64,000 nt of DNA from Cryptomeria japonica (lineage: Eukaryota; Streptophyta; Pinopsida; Cupressales; Cupressaceae), in assembly GCF_030272615.1 (NCBI RefSeq), contig NC_081406.1, positions 190,181,391-190,245,390 on the forward strand, given 5' to 3'. Positions 46,599 through 58,613 of this stretch are shown here, in pieces. The position numbers were made by a program, and so were the translations under genes. The notes beneath the pieces are model-generated. The model was not told where the DNA came from. It saw nothing but the letters and a program-made list of their open reading frames with translations, and did not search any database. Position 1 is the stretch's first letter. Every line of letters begins with the position of its first letter.

Positions 46599-46720
46599 TT
46601 TCTCCTGCGAACAAAGCTTCTTGAAAGGACAAAATATTCTCCAAGTCTAACTTTTTGCACTTTCTCTCCAACTTTTCTTTCTCCAAATTCGCAAGTGAGA
46701 AATGAATTGTACTTGCACGT

Positions 46721-46730
46721 TTATATAGGA
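46721..46730 (-). promoter_or_regulatory. TATA box upstream of ORF-O copy 2
   Basis: Minus strand TCCTATATAA, about 125 bp before the ATG at 46598. The leader after it (TTCATTTCTCACTTGCGAATTTGGAGAAAG) is shared, with changes, with copy 3. Confidence 0.6.
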
Positions 46731-46919
46731 TTTCTCCAACATGTTGCTAAGTTGGCAAGGATCAAACTTGGCAGTTGTTTTACTGATGCGTCATACTATA
46801 CCCTCTCCAAGATGCCATGCAAACAGGTCATGCCTTCATAGTTGAGTTCCAAAATGGAATTTTCCTTTAATGCCTTAAGTTGTGCATCATAATTTGGAAT
46901 ATTCTTTCTTCTTGTGTCA

Positions 46920-47290
46920 CTATTGTCATTTTATGACACCCTTGGTCAATCAATGAGAACCGATCAGAGATACGATCCATGGACCGGCACTCCCCCAATT
47001 GATCAAAGAGAAAAGCAATGGAATTATGAAGTGTGAAGGGTTGTCTTGTCTGGAGGAAGTTCCTTTTGTAAGCATTTGTCTCTTCCCTTTTCCTCTGCAA
47101 GCTGTTAGGATAGGCTTAGAAGTAAAATTTGAAGTGTTGAGTTGGTTCAACACCTACACCTGGTTGAGAAGGAAGTCGGCCTTCTCCGGAGACTCAACCC
47201 CCTTGCACAAGGTCCCACACTTCGGAGTTGTTTCCATGTTTCACAAGGTTGCTGAGTTGATAGCTCAGCAAGGGTGCAAGCTTTTGTGAT
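46920..47290. other. ~370-bp insert in LTR copy 2, origin unknown
   Basis: Copy 3 lacks this block (compare about 55110-55140). On the plus strand an open frame 46999-47289 ends ...FHKVAELIAQQGCKLL, and includes a GTAAGC donor-like and a pyrimidine-rich acceptor-like sequence (47070-47108). It does not look like retroelement coding sequence. I cannot name a source protein. Confidence 0.35.
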
Positions 47291-47779
47291 AACAGTTGCC
47301 AACTTGCCAACTTTCCATTTTTTTTAATTTTGGAGGTATTTTTTGAAAGATTGACCTAAGATTCTTATTATCCAGCCACTTGGGGGAAAACCCTAGGGGA
47401 GAGAAAACTTCCGAAGAGAAACTTTTGATTTATGAAGAATTTTCTTGAAATTTTGACTTTTCCATGCTGCAAAGGAAATTTTTTATCAATTTCGCACATG
47501 TCCTATTTTTTAGGAACTTTCCAAAATTAGGGTTCCAAGGTCTAGGAGAGAGAAAATTCTCTCAAGATTCCAAATCTAGAAAAAATTTGAAATTTGAATG
47601 AATTTTGATGCCCAAAAATGGATTTTTCAAAATTATTCCCTAGGGGATTTTCTTTATTGACTTCATCCAATCAACCCTTGACTTCCATTTTCTTGCCTTG
47701 GAATTGTTTTTCTTTTCAATCTTGGGTGTGGATTCCACTAAGTGAAGGAATTTTCATTTTTCTTTGTTTTTCCTTAACA

Positions 47780-49740
47780 CCCCTTGTTTAGCGCCCTTTC
47801 TTCTCCTCGCTAAATCAACTTGAGTGAGGAATTTTGCAATTTTCAAGTTTTCCCTAGCATCTTCATTTTGGCGCCCTGCCCAAGACTTGTGTGCTAGATC
47901 ACCCTAATGAGGGAATTCAACCTTGGCACACTTTTCCATGCCCCCCTTCATTTGGCACCATGACTCTGACTTGACCACTATTTTCCATGGCACCCCTCAT
48001 TCAGTGCCTTTCTCTTATCTTGGGCACCATTTCATCTTGGCCAAGGAATTTTGGTGTTTTAAGTTTTCCATGACACACCCAATTTGATGTTAGGTTAACC
48101 GGTGAACAACTGAGGGGGGGGTGAATCAGTTGTTAACAGATTATAACATTTAATCCACAATACAACCTTAAACCGGAGCAAATAAATATTCAAATACCGA
48201 TAAAGCAGAAATAGATGTCGGTAGACACAAATACCGGTAAACAATGTAACTCGGCAATTAAACAGATAATCAATGCAAAGCAACCATACCACATAACACC
48301 ATGATTTGTACGTAGAAAACCCGGAAAGGGAAAAAACACAGTGGGAAGCCTACCCACAGTCAGATGATACTCCTGCAAATAGTATGTGTTACAATGAGGG
48401 GCCTGCACATGCAGGAAGGCACACTGCCTAAAGCGTACTGCTCATTACAAAAGAGTCCCACTGACTACAGAGGTTAAAGCCACCTCAAGATAAATGGACA
48501 ACAATCTAGTAGAGTGAACTGTCAGAGATAGCATCTACCATGCTTGATTACAGTCCCGGTTAAGCTCAATACCGGAGGCCTTTGACCTCTTCCTTAATCC
48601 CAATTCAATCACCTATGATCGACCTGACCCTTCGCATATGATATTACAACTCATGACCACGATACCCGATCTACAATGAGCTCTTACAATCATTTATACC
48701 AACCCTAAGACCTAAACCAATTAGGTCGGCCACCTAAAAGATATTACAATAAGATCATTACATAAATCCATTTTACAATGCTATGCCATGTCGGCTTAAG
48801 ACCAAAACAACAATTACAAATCCATAAATTATCTTGAAACATCCCGATAACGTGTGGAGTGCACGTTAACATGATACCGGTCCATAACCTAGAAAGGCAC
48901 TGGACCTATTCTCAGTCCACCACACTAAAGCAATGTCTTCAAGCAATTGAAGCACGATCAAAGAACATCTTCAACATCCTGAAATTCATCTAGGAGCCGC
49001 ATCAAATCCACTTATGCATCCTGTCATGATTCTTCAATGAAAGCTTTGCCAGTTAAACCTTAAACCAATGTCGGTAACGGTTTGCAAGAGTGTATGATAG
49101 CATCTGATTACCAAGTCAATACCAACTGACCAAAACATGCTCCAAAAGCACTATCACATGTAACCAAACATACTCCATAGATCCAAACATGTCAAAAATA
49201 TCCAACAGATAATCTTCTGCCGGTAACACTAGATCTTCTACCGATAACCAAAACCTGTCTGTCGGTAACCATCCATAACAGCTAGTGTCAGTAACCAACC
49301 ATAACAGCTAGTGTTGACATCAATGACAAAACATCAATGCAACACATAATCAATTCATCCATAATGGCAACATTTGACGCCCTGTCTTGGACTTGGGCAC
49401 CATTTTACCTTGCTAAAGGAATTTCAACGTTTTTTTATTTTCCATGGCCACTTGATTTTGGCGCTCTTCTCCTAGCTAGGGCACTAAAACTCTTTGAGGG
49501 AGGAATTTTGGATTTTTCAAGTTTTCCATGGTGCCTTGAATTTGGCGCCTCCCTATCTTGGACTTGGGCACCATTTTACCTATGTCAAAGAATTTGACTT
49601 CCTCCTCTCCAGACTTAGCCAACTTTGAACGTTTCCAGATTAAAATGCCATTTTGGGAATTGAAGTGATTTCCATGTGCCAAGCTTAGAAGATTTTCCAC
49701 GTTTTCCACTTGTGGAAAGTAAACCCATACAGCCAATTTT
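47780..49740. repeat. TTTGGCGCC array of giant LTR copy 2 (interrupted)
   Basis: Units of about 75-85 bp with a TTTTGGCGCCC-like core at about 47790 (variant), 47867, 47945 (variant), 49374 (variant), 49456 and 49541, each followed by GAGGGAATTTT.ACTTT-type sequence. The array is split by the solo copia LTR 48088-49372. Same family as 59790-60860. Confidence 0.75.
48088..49372 (-). mobile_element. Solo copia LTR
   Basis: 1285 bp, TGTTAGGTTAACC...GGCAACA, flanked by an exact 5-bp duplication TTTGA (48083-48087 and 49373-49377). On the minus strand it follows the copia LTRs at 6750 and 12379: the G-run and CAACTGAGG match their C-run/CTCAGTTG end, TGCACATGCAGG...GGTAGGCTTCCC.. matches the middle, and GTGTTGACATCAATGACAAAAC matches their start. 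Same family or a close relative. It landed in a TTTGGCGCC-type unit. Confidence 0.9.
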
Positions 49741-51113
49741 GATCCATTTAGCCTGCTTTTTCTAGTTTTCCAGATTTAGAAATGATCATGAATGCTCAAT
49801 CTTCAATGTCTACATGTGGGGAACATGCCAAAAATAGAAAGTGTTTCAAATGTTAGGATTAGGGAAAAATGGGACATAGGGACACTTACTAAAAATAGGA
49901 ACTTACTAAAAATGAAAACTGCTAAAAATAGTAAGTTTGTTTTTCGGCGAAATTAGACCAATTCGAGAGGCAACGAAATCCCTAAAAAATAGGAACTTTC
50001 TAAAAATAGAAAATTACTCAGAATTCGCTCAAATTTCATGTGTAGGTTCCTTAAAGGGACCTGATTTCAATGCAACACTCAGTTTTTTCAAAACCCTAAA
50101 GTAAAGGCCTCAAATTCAAGTCTGAAGGTCAAAACCCTAAAACAGACAAAACATGTTTCAGACTTAGCCAAATTCGCTCAAACAAGCCACAGACTTGATC
50201 AAACTGACCCCCAAACATTTGCAAACTCCAAGGACTGACGAGACTACCACGAAAAGACCCAAAAACCAAAACCAAAAGACAAAGAGGGCCTAAAAAGTAG
50301 GGGGTCCCTATTGACGTGTTTTTTATGATCGCGTTCAACACAGAATAAAGTCACCAACGGTCACCTTATCCTCTCTTGATCAAGATTAGTCTGTATGTTA
50401 GGATTGCTTAAAGTTCAAACGGTTAATTCCAAGGTTCCTCCAGTGTGTGGACGTACTCAGATGTTTGATGGGTTTGCTGATAACCCAAGGGGCCTTACGT
50501 GTGTTCAATTGAGGAAAACTTATGCAAGCTCAAGGATTTCTGCCAAGGATGATTTATAATGAAAACTCTAGTTTTGGATCTTTTGGATTTTTTGAAATAT
50601 GCGAAAAGTAAATGAGAGTAGGGTAGAGAAGACTATGCTAAAGCTAATCTAATCCTAAGAACAGGAGACGGGATCACTCATGCAAAATCAAACCACGCTT
50701 CGTTTCACCAGCAGAGCACAACTACACGAAGGCGGTGCAGTCTTCAAAGGGTGCGTGGAGGTTTTTCAGATCATCAATATGGACCATCGGATCGAACAAT
50801 CTCTACTGATGATCGAAGTTAAGCATATACACATCAAAAGGGCTCAGGCTAACTTCGCACGGTGTACAACAATCAACTGCACCCCAAAAGTATGAGCTTG
50901 GATTCTGCAACAAGCACTCCTATCAAATCTAGTTCTTCTAACAACATATAAGCAAATCTAATCTAATTGAAGAGAGCAAGACCATCCAAATTGCCAAAGT
51001 AGAACAAGAATACACCATCAAAATTGAACAATGCATTAAGTTGGCTACTTCACAATCCTGATGCAACAATCTCAGATAATAATCTCTCCTCCTTACAAAT
51101 GAGGTGGGTCACC

Positions 51114-51125
51114 CCTTTATATAGG
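51114..51125 (-). promoter_or_regulatory. Second TATA box, downstream of ORF-O copy 3
   Basis: Minus strand CCTATATAAAGG about 400 bp after the ORF, in the same context as 41286-41298 of copy 1. Confidence 0.6.
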
Positions 51126-51527
51126 CCTCAGGCCATGCAAACCCTAATTAGGGTTTCACCCCAGAAGATTCTCCACTCAAGGTGCAACAAGGTGGGAATC
51201 GGCAATTAATGAACCATTATGCCCATATACAATTAATTTAAAAGCCTAAAATAGCGCCCACTAGTGCATTAAATGTGCCCCATGATGCTGATTATGCCCA
51301 GAATATAATAAATACTCCATACAAGCAATAAATGTCCATTCTCCTGGTGACGACGACACGCACGGAGAATCTGTCATAAAACAATAAATGAGGAGGCTGC
51401 ATGCAAGAAGATTCCTCATCCGACGGCAACATGCATTGACCGGACCCACACTTAGTCAAAATACCTCCAACAGTAAATCCGCCACTACTATTCAACCAAA
51501 AGATTCTCGTCCAAGAATGGACGACCA

Positions 51528-54500
51528 TTATCCCGCTCGTTTATGTCTGCTAACGACGACTTCCAGCTCTTTGATGGAGACACTTGGCACATTCTCAATG
51601 TCAAATTCCATCAAGGCAATTTCTTCCTCACTCTTGGAAAAGAAGCTCTCCCACTCCATTATGACTTCCCGTGTCTTCCTCATTATACCGGAGAATGAAG
51701 AAACATTTGCAAAATGCTCCTTGGGGAATGAACCTAAGAAGAAGAAATCGTGCAACTAAGATTTCAGGGAGTTCGCTGTTATTCGACCGTCATTGAGTTT
51801 CCTCACGAACAATGCCTCAATTGCACTAATGATTTCCTTCTGCACCCCTCTAATGGACTCTTTCAAAGTAAAGGAGTCTACACTGAATTTATCAAAGGTG
51901 TTCTTTCCTGAGCAGATGGCGTAGAACCATCGGGGAAAGTCATAAGCTTCATTTTCCTGAATCACTTTCCCGTCCACCAGAATTTGCCTTGGAACCTTCG
52001 TCAGAGCCCTGAGTCGTGGAATGGTTAAGTCTTGGTAAATGTGCACATCCTCTCATAATCCTTCTATTGTCTCTAATCTGCTCAGGAGGGCCACGAACTT
52101 TGAATGAAGCTGAGCTAGATCCTCAATGAATTTCCCTGCTTCGGTATAAACATCCTCTATCCATTCCCGGGAATTTTGCGCCATCACTCTAATAAGTTAT
52201 GCATCATCAACCACTTCCTTAGGGAGGGAGGAAGGAGGAGTGAATGAAGAACCCGCCTCTCTGAGGGGTCTTTTGAAACTCTTGACGTACTCGCATAGGA
52301 CTCTATTTTCTTCCCTCAGTCGCTTACATTTCGCCTTTGATTTCAGCAGTTTCTCCTTCATGGCCAGGGAAGATTCTTCAAAGTCTCTCATTACTTGACC
52401 TGTGGAGGCATGGCCAAGATCAATCTGTCTGATAACATAATCCTCCTGCCTGATCTCGTTTCTGTCTTTATCCACTACAGGCTCAACAATGTGCAAGGTT
52501 CGGGATCCAGATTCTTCCCTAACTACCTTGGAAAATTTTCGGGGAGTCTTCCTTTCTACTAGCTGATCCATCTGTTTCAACAATTCTTCCAACTCCTGAG
52601 CAAGATCAGTTTCTCCTTCTGATTCCCTTCTCAGCCTTCCTACCAGCCAATTCGGAGATAGGATGGAGTGACTGTGATCCTTTATGTGCTCCTGTTCTTG
52701 TGACTCTTCCTCCATTTCACCAAAGATAGCTTCGTGGAAGCTATCCTGGCGAGCCTCTTCCTGGTGAGGGGACTTTCTTGCCTTTGACTTCTTAGCCGAT
52801 GGTGTCCCTGTGAAGTGTTGATGCTAAGTATATCTGGTGTCGGAATGCTCTCTGGAAGTGGACCTGTGGTATGTGGAAACATCTCTACCTCCTACACACT
52901 CGAGGAACTTGTTGGTGAGTGCTCTCTTTTTGTCCTTGCTTTCTTTTGTGGAGGTTCTTCCTGTTGGACTTCCTGTTGAACCTCCTGAGGGATTTCCTGT
53001 TGGATATCCTTCTTCTTTGCTGTCCTTGGTCTCTTTTGGGCATTTTTTCCTTTATCCATCTGAACTTCCCTTCCTGTCCGAACCTACAAAGAGCCTTCGG
53101 TTGCCTCACTGTGGGAATCTAGACTTCCCATTAGCTCATATGTTCAATGAACATTCCCTTCCGCCAACTTCCTTATCTGCCTATCAATCTAGTGCTTAGT
53201 GAATTTCAACACTGATCTAACTAAGATACTCAAATCATCCATCTCGGGCTCTAACCAATCTGGCAACTGAATAGGCTGATCCTTTACTTTCTCGAATTCA
53301 GGTTGTATCAAATCTACATCTTCCTTTACCTAATTTGGCACCTAATAAATTTCAGTTATCCTGATGGTGTCGAGGGGCAATCTGGAATGCATTCTCTTCC
53401 GGACCTAAAGGTTGTCCTCGGCACCTGCCCAACATTCTCTTCCGAACCTAAAGGTTGTCCTCGGCACCTGCCCAATAATCTTCTAAGTGAAACTTGTGTA
53501 TGAATTTGACGTCGGCGACCTTTCTGATTTGGCAATAAGGATCATACTAGGCCCTGGATGTATAAAATGGCAGACGATAGAATGCCAATTCCCCTGTTGC
53601 ACTTTCAACGGCTTCCAAGCCTGGGCATATTTCCATGAAGTCACCCAAGACAACTGGAAATTCAATTGATTGCTTTTTCTTCTTCTTCTGCAACTGATCA
53701 TAGGTGGTTAACTTTCTAATGAGCTCCAGCAATACAAGCTTGTCTGATAGATATCTTGGCAACTTGTATGACTAGAATGAGAATCCTTGCATCCTGATGT
53801 AGGTGAATTTAGGAAATTGCAAGAACGCAGCTCCATACTTCTAGACCAAGGCATTTGCTTGCGGTGACACCCTTACGTGCAACTTCTTTTGCATAAGCTG
53901 TGTCAAGTACATGGTGAAGGTGTCATTCGCCAACCTGTAAGAATTGACATTGTGAAGATGCAGTTGAGGATAACACTTGTGTACTTTGAGCTGAGTTGGT
54001 CCGCAACCCATAATTCCTTTTGCTGGCAATCCATCAAATCCTCCCCTTCGCACAAGCATATAGAACAGGTAGGAGCTCATGAAAAAGGACTGGGACCTTT
54101 TTTCTTTTAAGTTTTTCAACTGCTCGTGCAAGTAGTGACTGATCAATCTGGCCCAGTCGATTAGCGCATTTGAATTCACGATCTTGCCTATGTAGAAGAA
54201 CATCCAAGTCTCATAGTTCACAAAATGTGGACACCCCATTACTCTACTCAGCATCTTTATCAGGTCCACATACTCCTACTTGAACTCGAAGATGGTGAGA
54301 GTTTTTGGCATTTTGGAGGCATGCACCCTAGGCTTCAGCAACCACTGCTTATTAATGAAATCAGCACACCTGGCAGGACCTGCTTCATACACTGCTTGAG
54401 CTCCACTGTTGGTCCTGTATGTCATGGAATAGTGCGAAGGAATTCCAAAAGCCTCACCAATTGACTCTAGAGACGATGTTGCCATCAGGCGTTGAGATTG

Positions 54501-54804
54501 TCTTTCACTCCAATTTATAATGTGTTGCACACTCCTGGACCAAGTCCGAGCATTGAATAGCAGGAGGAAAACCAGCTATTGCAACAATTCCGCTTTTGAC
54601 AATTTTGACAGCTGTTGGTGATGGACCGTGCCCTGCTGTCCCGAACATTCTGATCTTGAATGCAACCAAATTGAATGTGCCTAAATTAGTTTCGCTGATT
54701 TCTTCCCATCTAGAATTCAGTCGGGAATGGGGAAGAAAACCTTTCATTTCTGCCTTGATCAATGCCTTCCTGGAGAGGGTAGTTGCCTTGCTTGATTCCG
54801 CCAT
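51528..54804 (-). pseudogene. ORF-O copy 3
   Basis: Starts at ATG 54804 (MAESSKATTLSRKALIKAEM), then SRWEEISETN and FGTAGHGPSPTAV, GFPPAIQCSDLVQECATHY, EAFGIPSHYSM, KQWLLKPRVHASKMPKTL, KMLSRVMGCPHFVNYETWMF, MSSYLFYMLVRRGGF, ANDTFTMYLTQLMQ, LLELIRKLTTYDQLQKKK and ELAFYRLPFYTSR. The second half has PNWLVGRLRRESEGE, a Glu/Lys-rich coiled coil (KEKLLKSKAKCKRLREENR), SLPKEVVDDA, IYQDLTIPRLRALTKVPRQI, YDFPRWFYAICSGK and VPSVSIKELEVV. A K/R-rich segment lies at about 52885-53110. Length 3277 nt agrees with copy 1 (3196 nt). Stops and frame changes occur near 54530, 54272, 53840, 53480-53390 (tandem duplication), 52196 and 52047. Confidence 0.78.
53391..53476. repeat. 43-bp tandem duplication inside ORF-O copy 3
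   Basis: ATTCTCTTCCGGACCTAAAG and the rest of a 43-bp unit occur twice in a row (53391-53433 and 53434-53476) with two differences. 43 is not a multiple of 3, so it shifts the frame. Confidence 0.9.
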
Positions 54805-54917
54805 CCGGGACACACTTTGGAGATGATGAAAATAGAGGCTAAGTATGACCACCCTTCACTTCTCCAGCTTTCCTTTCTTGAATTTTGCACGTGAGAAATG
54901 AAATGCCTTTCCAAACT

Positions 54918-54927
54918 TATATAGAAT
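54918..54927 (-). promoter_or_regulatory. TATA box upstream of ORF-O copy 3
   Basis: Minus strand TTCTATATAA about 115 bp before ATG 54804. The leader TTCATTTCTCACGTGC matches copy 2 (TTCATTTCTCACTTGC). Confidence 0.62.
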
Positions 54928-55572
54928 TCTTCAAAAGGTCTTGCTAAGTTAGGAGGCATTTAAATTAGCAATTCCGTTCATGATGCGTCATACTTTCACC
55001 AATCACTGCGCCATGCAAAAGAAACTTCCCATGCGAGTGAGTTTGAATTTAGAAGTTTCCTTAAATGCACCAAGTCATGCGTCATACTTGGAAGATTCCC
55101 TTCGCCAACTCATTGATTTCCATTATTTCCAACTTTGGAAGGAAATTGAAGGATTTCCTCAAAATTTGCTTGATTTCAACTTAACTTGTTGTCTTCCGCT
55201 TTTAAAGGAATTTCCACGTCTCTTTTCAACATCCCTATTTTTTAGGGATCCCCCTAAAATTTAGGAGCCAAGTTCATTAGATAGAGAATTTCACCATGAT
55301 TCCAAATCTATAAAATTTTCTATATTCCGGCGAGATTCGGTGTCTAAAAATAGCAAATTCAAAAATTTGCCCGAGGGGATTTTTACTTTTTTTATTTCTC
55401 CTTGACCTCTTGGTTTTCATGCCTTAGGCAAATTTTCAATTTTTTCAAGCTTGAGCATGGGTTTTCACTAGTGGGAACTGTTTGGCTAATTGATCAGCCA
55501 TTGCTTTTGCTCCTTTCTTCCTCTAATATGTGATCATAAACAAGGAACGTTTCCCACAGGATGGCAGGATTA

Positions 55573-55585
55573 TGCTCTGATACCA
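55573..55585 (-). promoter_or_regulatory. Primer binding site, tRNA-iMet type
   Basis: Minus strand TGGTATCAGAGCA, one base after the end of the LTR-like body (55587). The first 12 bases are the canonical plant iMet primer site. Confidence 0.75.
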
Positions 55586-55660
55586 CTGTAATGTCCCTAC
55601 TAGTTAGAGATCATTAACCTGCAAAACAGATTGTTAGAACACAACAACATATATATATAG

Positions 55661-57192
55661 CAGAGTTCCGTGACTCGCGGCGAGTCACGCGAGTCAGCGG
55701 GCCGGGTGACCCCTGCCGGGTCACGGTGACCCTGACCCGGGCTCGGACGGGTCAGGGGGAGTGACTCGCTGAGTCAGCGAGTCACTCCCTGACTCGCCAA
55801 GTCCGAGGGTCGTGACCCGGCAGGTATAAATTAATATGATTAATATAATAATATTATTAATACAATTAATGTCAATACTTCGCTATGATGAAGATGATGT
55901 GAGCTTTCTCAAAACTTCTAGTTCCATGATAGGATTAAATTAATTTCTTGGTTGTCGATGTTATATGCATATAGTTGAAATATGTAAGAATGACTTTCAT
56001 TATAAAAGGCTTAACATTTAACATGACTGTTGGAGATCTTTCTACAACGTCTGATTGTAATCATGCTTCTTTACTAGCATATTTAGTTTTAGCAGAAGCA
56101 ATGGATTATTAATCTATTACCTTAACGTGAATGGTGCCTTTTTTTCTATTGATCATATAGTTTCTCTTAATGGTTCATCAGCTATGTACCAAAAACATCC
56201 CCCTTTAAATGTTTATGAAGTACACACATTTATGGTTCTGTTTCAGAGTTCTATTTTACTGGAATGAAGTAAGAGTCAACATTGGAGATGGTTATACTTG
56301 ACAGTGAAATGGGTGCCAATATATTATTATCATCATTTAGACATTTTGAACTTTCCTGGTGAGTAAAGCTGAAGGTAAGTTTTAGTCAAAGGAAACACCA
56401 TCCAAATCAAGTAACTTGATCTGATATGTAGATTTTGCTCAGGGATGATAAGGCTTTTCACTTATGGGGTCTACTGTTTCTAGTTCTGAGAGGTTATTCA
56501 GGGATCAAGAATATATTATTTTTCATTATCAGTCCATTTTGTGTTATTTTACCATCAGATATGGAGTTAAAAGTTCAGTGATTGCTATGAGTTTCCAGTC
56601 ATATTTTATGCTGCAGAATGTTGGTGTGCTAGCAGTACTAGTTGGTTTAGTGCAGGGTGGAATAGAATTTTTAACATAGATATATTGAAACTGTAATTAG
56701 TTAGCATGGCCCCACCCTTGTTGGTTGGAGGGAATTGTAGCTACTCTGCAAGAATATAGTAGGTATTAAATGAGGGCACTTGAACTTCCATGCACAAAGC
56801 ATGCTTATGCCCGATTCATGCAACTTAGGCTTAAGAATTTCTTGGCTTTGTTGGAACACTTGCTTTATTTTGTTGTTTCTAATAGCTAGTATGTGATGAT
56901 TGAAATTTTTATTATAAAAACCAAAAATTAAGGTCTTGTTCTGGGTGGAGTCAAGAAACCTTCAACTACAATTTACATTTCTACGCATGTGATGGATGTA
57001 TGTTTATGTATGTGATCAAATTAGCTTCTATTTGATGATGTTATAGTGTCTTTAAGCTTAATTCAATAATAGGTGTATGAAACAATTTTAAATCGTTAAA
57101 AATCTCTAAATTTCAAGGGTTTTCTTATTTTGCCGAGTCCGAGCCGAGTCAGCCTTGCCGAGTCAGAGCCGAGTCCAAGTCTGGGAACTTTG
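55661..57192. mobile_element. hAT-like non-autonomous DNA transposon
   Basis: 1532 bp with ends CAGAGTTCCG...GGGAACTTTG (imperfect inverted repeat CA[G/A]AGTTCC) and an exact 8-bp target duplication ATATATAG (55653-55660 and 57193-57200). The 8-bp duplication plus CA-starting short ends are hallmarks of hAT elements. Subterminal GAGTC/GACTCGGC repeats are dense at both ends (55672-55830, GC-rich; 57134-57180), as expected for transposase-binding sites. No transposase frame is visible, so it would depend on an enzyme in trans. Confidence 0.85.
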
Positions 57193-57200
57193 ATATATAG

Positions 57201-57643
57201 ATACATAAGTAATCTAACTTGCAATCTAACATAGATACTTAATTAACAGAATCATAATTTTCATCTAATAAAAAGGATACGAATGCCATACGAAAGTATG
57301 TCTTGAGGCGGCTGTGAAGCTCGCCTTCTTGGAACCCCTTGGTCCCAAGCCCTCCAGGAAATCGAAGATGAATTCAAATCCTGTCTTAGGTGTAACCTCT
57401 TACACCCAAGCCCTCCAAGGAAGACCCCTTTCCTTGCCTTGGGTGATGCCTTCAACATCCAAGTCCTCAGAGGGGATCGGTCCGACCCTTGAGTCATGTC
57501 TTGGGTATAACCTCTTACACCCAAGCCAACCAAGGAAGACCCTTGCCTTTCCTTGGCTTGGATGATGCCTCCATCATCCAAGTCCTCAAAGGGGATTGAC
57601 CAGATCCTTCTCTTCCTGGTTGAACTTAATCAACCAAGCCATA
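57201..57643 (+). repeat. Inverted repeat arm, left (main part)
   Basis: Reverse complement of 59236 to about 59680. With 55587-55660 it forms the left arm, split by the hAT. Shared landmarks: GATACGAATGCCATACGAA, GCTCGCCTTCTTGGAACCCC, and two internal near-repeats of a ~110-bp CCAAGTCCTC...TTGGGTGTAACC unit. Confidence 0.88.
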
Positions 57644-58309
57644 TATCTATGCATATAGATATTCAGTATATACTACCCTAGGGATTATCATAGTCCCCCC
57701 TTAGACTAAGAGAGTTTCCTCCCTATAGCCTCCCTCATGTGATTTCATTCATAATATATTCCTCATGTCATGTCCCCTCCTGGATCGTTATACATAGAAA
57801 GAGAGCAAGACCCCAAATGAATTAATAATTACCAACGAAGGAATATTTGAAAGTTATTTATTTATTAAATACTATTAAATATTATTATAACTAATATTCC
57901 TTAAAGGATAAGGATGGGAAAAAGAATACGTACAACGTAATCCTATGCTTGTTCTCCAACGAACAAGAAAAGTATTTAGACTAACTGACATTAATTGGAC
58001 ATACATCGCTAGTGGTCCGCAATTGTGTGGGGTCTCTAAAAGAGACAAAATTGCAAATGTAATCAGAAGACCATTATGATAGATGGGTTCAAGAGTGGTG
58101 TTTAGCATGAACCACCATTTAAGAACACTAATCGTATAGTCAACGATCATGATTAAGGACATATCATGCACTCTAAGAGAATTTGCACCGAATGTAAAAA
58201 TACTTAATAATGTTAATGCATGGATTAATTGAATTAGGTTAAGGTAAATAAATAATTAAAATAATAATATAAATAAATGAAAAATATATTTAAGTTATTG
58301 CTATTTACT

Positions 58310-58575
58310 AATTAATATATTTAAATGGAATGGCACTTGACATTTAATATATTTAAAATGAAATGATATTTAATAATTAATATATTTAAAATGAAATGTA
58401 ATTAATATTTAATATATCATATGAAATGCAATTAATATTTAATATATTAAAAAGAAATAATATATTATATGAAATGCAATTAATATTTAAAAAGAAATAC
58501 TATATTATATGAAATGCAATTAATATTTAAATATATTAAAAAGAAATAATTATATTTTATATATTAATATTTAAT
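58310..58575. repeat. AT-rich short tandem repeats
   Basis: Units of about 40-50 bp built on ATGAAATGCAATTAATATTTAA followed by TATTAAAAAGAAATA, repeated at least four times with length variation between the two foldback arms. Confidence 0.75.
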
Positions 58576-58613
58576 AACTTGGAAAGAGGAAACGAGGTAT
58601 CCCAAACGGGCTG

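Larger units (their letters stand above)
43471..50308 (-). repeat. Giant LTR copy 2, truncated, with nested insertions
   Basis: Reads on the minus strand from the GGGACCCCC block (50308), through the TTTGGCGCC array, TATA (46721-46730) and ORF-O copy 2, to about 43471 where homology to copy 3 stops inside the ORF C-terminus. The first ~40 bp of the LTR and the whole tail with the second TATA box are missing. A solo copia LTR (48088-49372) and a ~370-bp insert (about 46920-47290) interrupt it. Confidence 0.7.

Noticed and set aside
52885-53109. Lys/Arg-rich ORF as a separate small basic protein
   Set aside because: It is the basic linker of ORF-O copy 3 read in one frame; similar basic linkers exist in the other copies.
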